Positions 5,197 to 5,920 of a DNA stretch of 5,920 nucleotides are shown here, piece by piece; position 1 is the first letter of the stretch, and the number at the start of each line of letters is the position of its first letter. Under the pieces are notes generated by a model. The model was given only the letters and a program-made list of their open reading frames with translations, searched no databases and was not told where the DNA came from. Position numbers and translations under genes: made by a program. The stretch is from Candidatus Magasanikbacteria bacterium GW2011_GWC2_45_8 (GTDB lineage Bacteria > Patescibacteriota > Patescibacteriia > Magasanikbacterales > UBA10146). The DNA lies in the NCBI GenBank assembly GCA_001001925.1, contig LCLH01000042.1, positions 1-5,920 of the forward strand. The letters are read 5' to 3'.

Positions 5197-5920
5197 TTAA
5201 CCCAATAATTCAAAAGCTTTTTGAACGCGCGCGCTCACACGTTCTTTTCCTACTACGCGCGCAATCTCAAAGGGGCCAGGCGAAGCTTTTTTACCCGAAA
5301 GCGCAACACGTAATGGCCACAAAACGTCTCCATTACCCCATTGTTTTTCTTTAATAAACTCCAGGAGCACTTTTTCAAAAGAATCATCTTGCCACTCCCC
5401 TGTCCATGAATCAATAAATTCTTTCAGAGTTTGCAAATACACCCGGGTAGCTTCCGGAGTTGACTTTTTCCATACCAACAAAAGCGGATCGTAAAAAATA
5501 TCTTTAAAAAATAAATCTGCAAGATCCACGATCTCCGCGAGTGTTTTCATGCGGTCTTTGCAAAGTGAAACAACCTCTTTCAAATATGCCTCATCATTAA
5601 AATCAGCAGGAATAAGCTCGGCGGAGACTAAATAAGGCTTCACGAGTTCAGCCAACTCCCCTGCTGATTTCTCTTTAATATATTGTGTATTGAACCAGTC
5701 CAACTTTTGAGTGCTAAAAATTGCGCCGCTTTTTTGCACTTTTTTCAAATCAAACTCCTTAACCAATTCTTCAAGGGTAAAAAGTTCTTTTTCAGTACCT
5801 GAATTCCACCCCAAAAGCGCAAGAAAATTTAGGAGCGCTTCGGGCAGATATCCTTTGCGCAAATAGTCTTCCGCCGCCACGTCTCCTTGACGCTTGCTCA
5901 ACTTGCTTTTATCCGGATTA
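5197..5920 (-). CDS. gltX: Glutamyl-tRNA synthetase, C-terminal part (runs off right edge)
   Basis: Class I synthetase charging tRNA with glutamate. The visible 240 residues begin just before the ATP-site loop KLSKR (variant of KMSKS), reading NPDKSKLSKRQGDVAAEDY. They continue with KGYLPEALLNFLALLGWN and the C-terminal all-helical anticodon-binding region (from about FSTQKLDWFNTQYI to the end at VQKAFELLG). The Rossmann half with HIGH lies beyond base 5920. A start placed at 5901 would be the TTG codon of the Leu in KLSKR and is not real. The following M23 gene starts 1 nt after this stop, so the two are probably cotranscribed. Whether the enzyme also mischarges tRNA-Gln (with GatCAB) cannot be seen from this part. 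Confidence 0.95.
   Translation of the reverse strand, partial: NPDKSKLSKRQGDVAAEDYLRKGYLPEALLNFLALLGWNSGTEKELFTLEELVKEFDLKKVQKSGAIFSTQKLDWFNTQYIKEKSAGELAELVKPYLVSAELIPADFNDEAYLKEVVSLCKDRMKTLAEIVDLADLFFKDIFYDPLLLVWKKSTPEATRVYLQTLKEFIDSWTGEWQDDSFEKVLLEFIKEKQWGNGDVLWPLRVALSGKKASPGPFEIARVVGKERVSARVQKAFELLG

Noticed and set aside
5197..5901. A complete gene beginning at 5901
   Set aside because: The TTG there is the Leu of the KLSKR loop of GluRS, and the frame stays open to the window edge.
1..5920. Recoded TGA (as in Gracilibacteria/SR1)
   Set aside because: No in-frame TGA occurs within any recognised gene and glycine is encoded by GGN throughout.

Overview
The window holds ordinary bacterial housekeeping and cell-envelope genes from a compact, moderately AT-rich genome. 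Intergenic space is almost absent, several starts lie 1 nt after the previous stop, and clear Shine-Dalgarno sites are rare. The archaeal-RibL-like nucleotidyltransferase, the long-loop LytM peptidase and this compactness suggest a Patescibacteria/CPR (Parcubacteria-like) genome, probably metagenome-derived. That placement is inference. All visible stops are TAA or TAG and no gene has an internal TGA, so code 11 fits.

Left part (1-1711, + strand): a RibL-like cytidylyl/adenylyltransferase gene without its own start codon, then seryl-tRNA synthetase (serS). This part is structurally abnormal. Bases 1-101 are an exact copy of 627-727, an internal piece of serS. After the first copy the sequence jumps into the nucleotidyltransferase; after the second it jumps into the serS catalytic half, in another frame and with roughly 17-18 residues of the N-terminal arm missing. 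Both jumps occur at the same base, after an A8-GAAGG tract. A mis-assembly (or, less likely, a real microhomology-driven rearrangement) explains this best.

Middle part (1713-3824, + strand): alanine racemase (alr), starting 1 nt after the serS stop, then ftsQ 6 nt downstream. Alr supplies D-alanine for peptidoglycan and FtsQ is the POTRA-containing divisome protein, so both serve wall growth and division.

Convergent gap (3825-3965): a likely terminator for ftsQ, then a perfect 9-bp inverted repeat of unknown role.

Right part (3966-5920, - strand): the 3' two-fifths or so of glutamyl-tRNA synthetase (gltX, running off the right edge), followed 1 nt later by a secreted coiled-coil plus M23/LytM peptidase of EnvC-like layout with its zinc ligands intact.

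I found no mobile element, CRISPR array, RNA gene or convincing new system. The main thing to check is the rearranged ribL-like/serS region.
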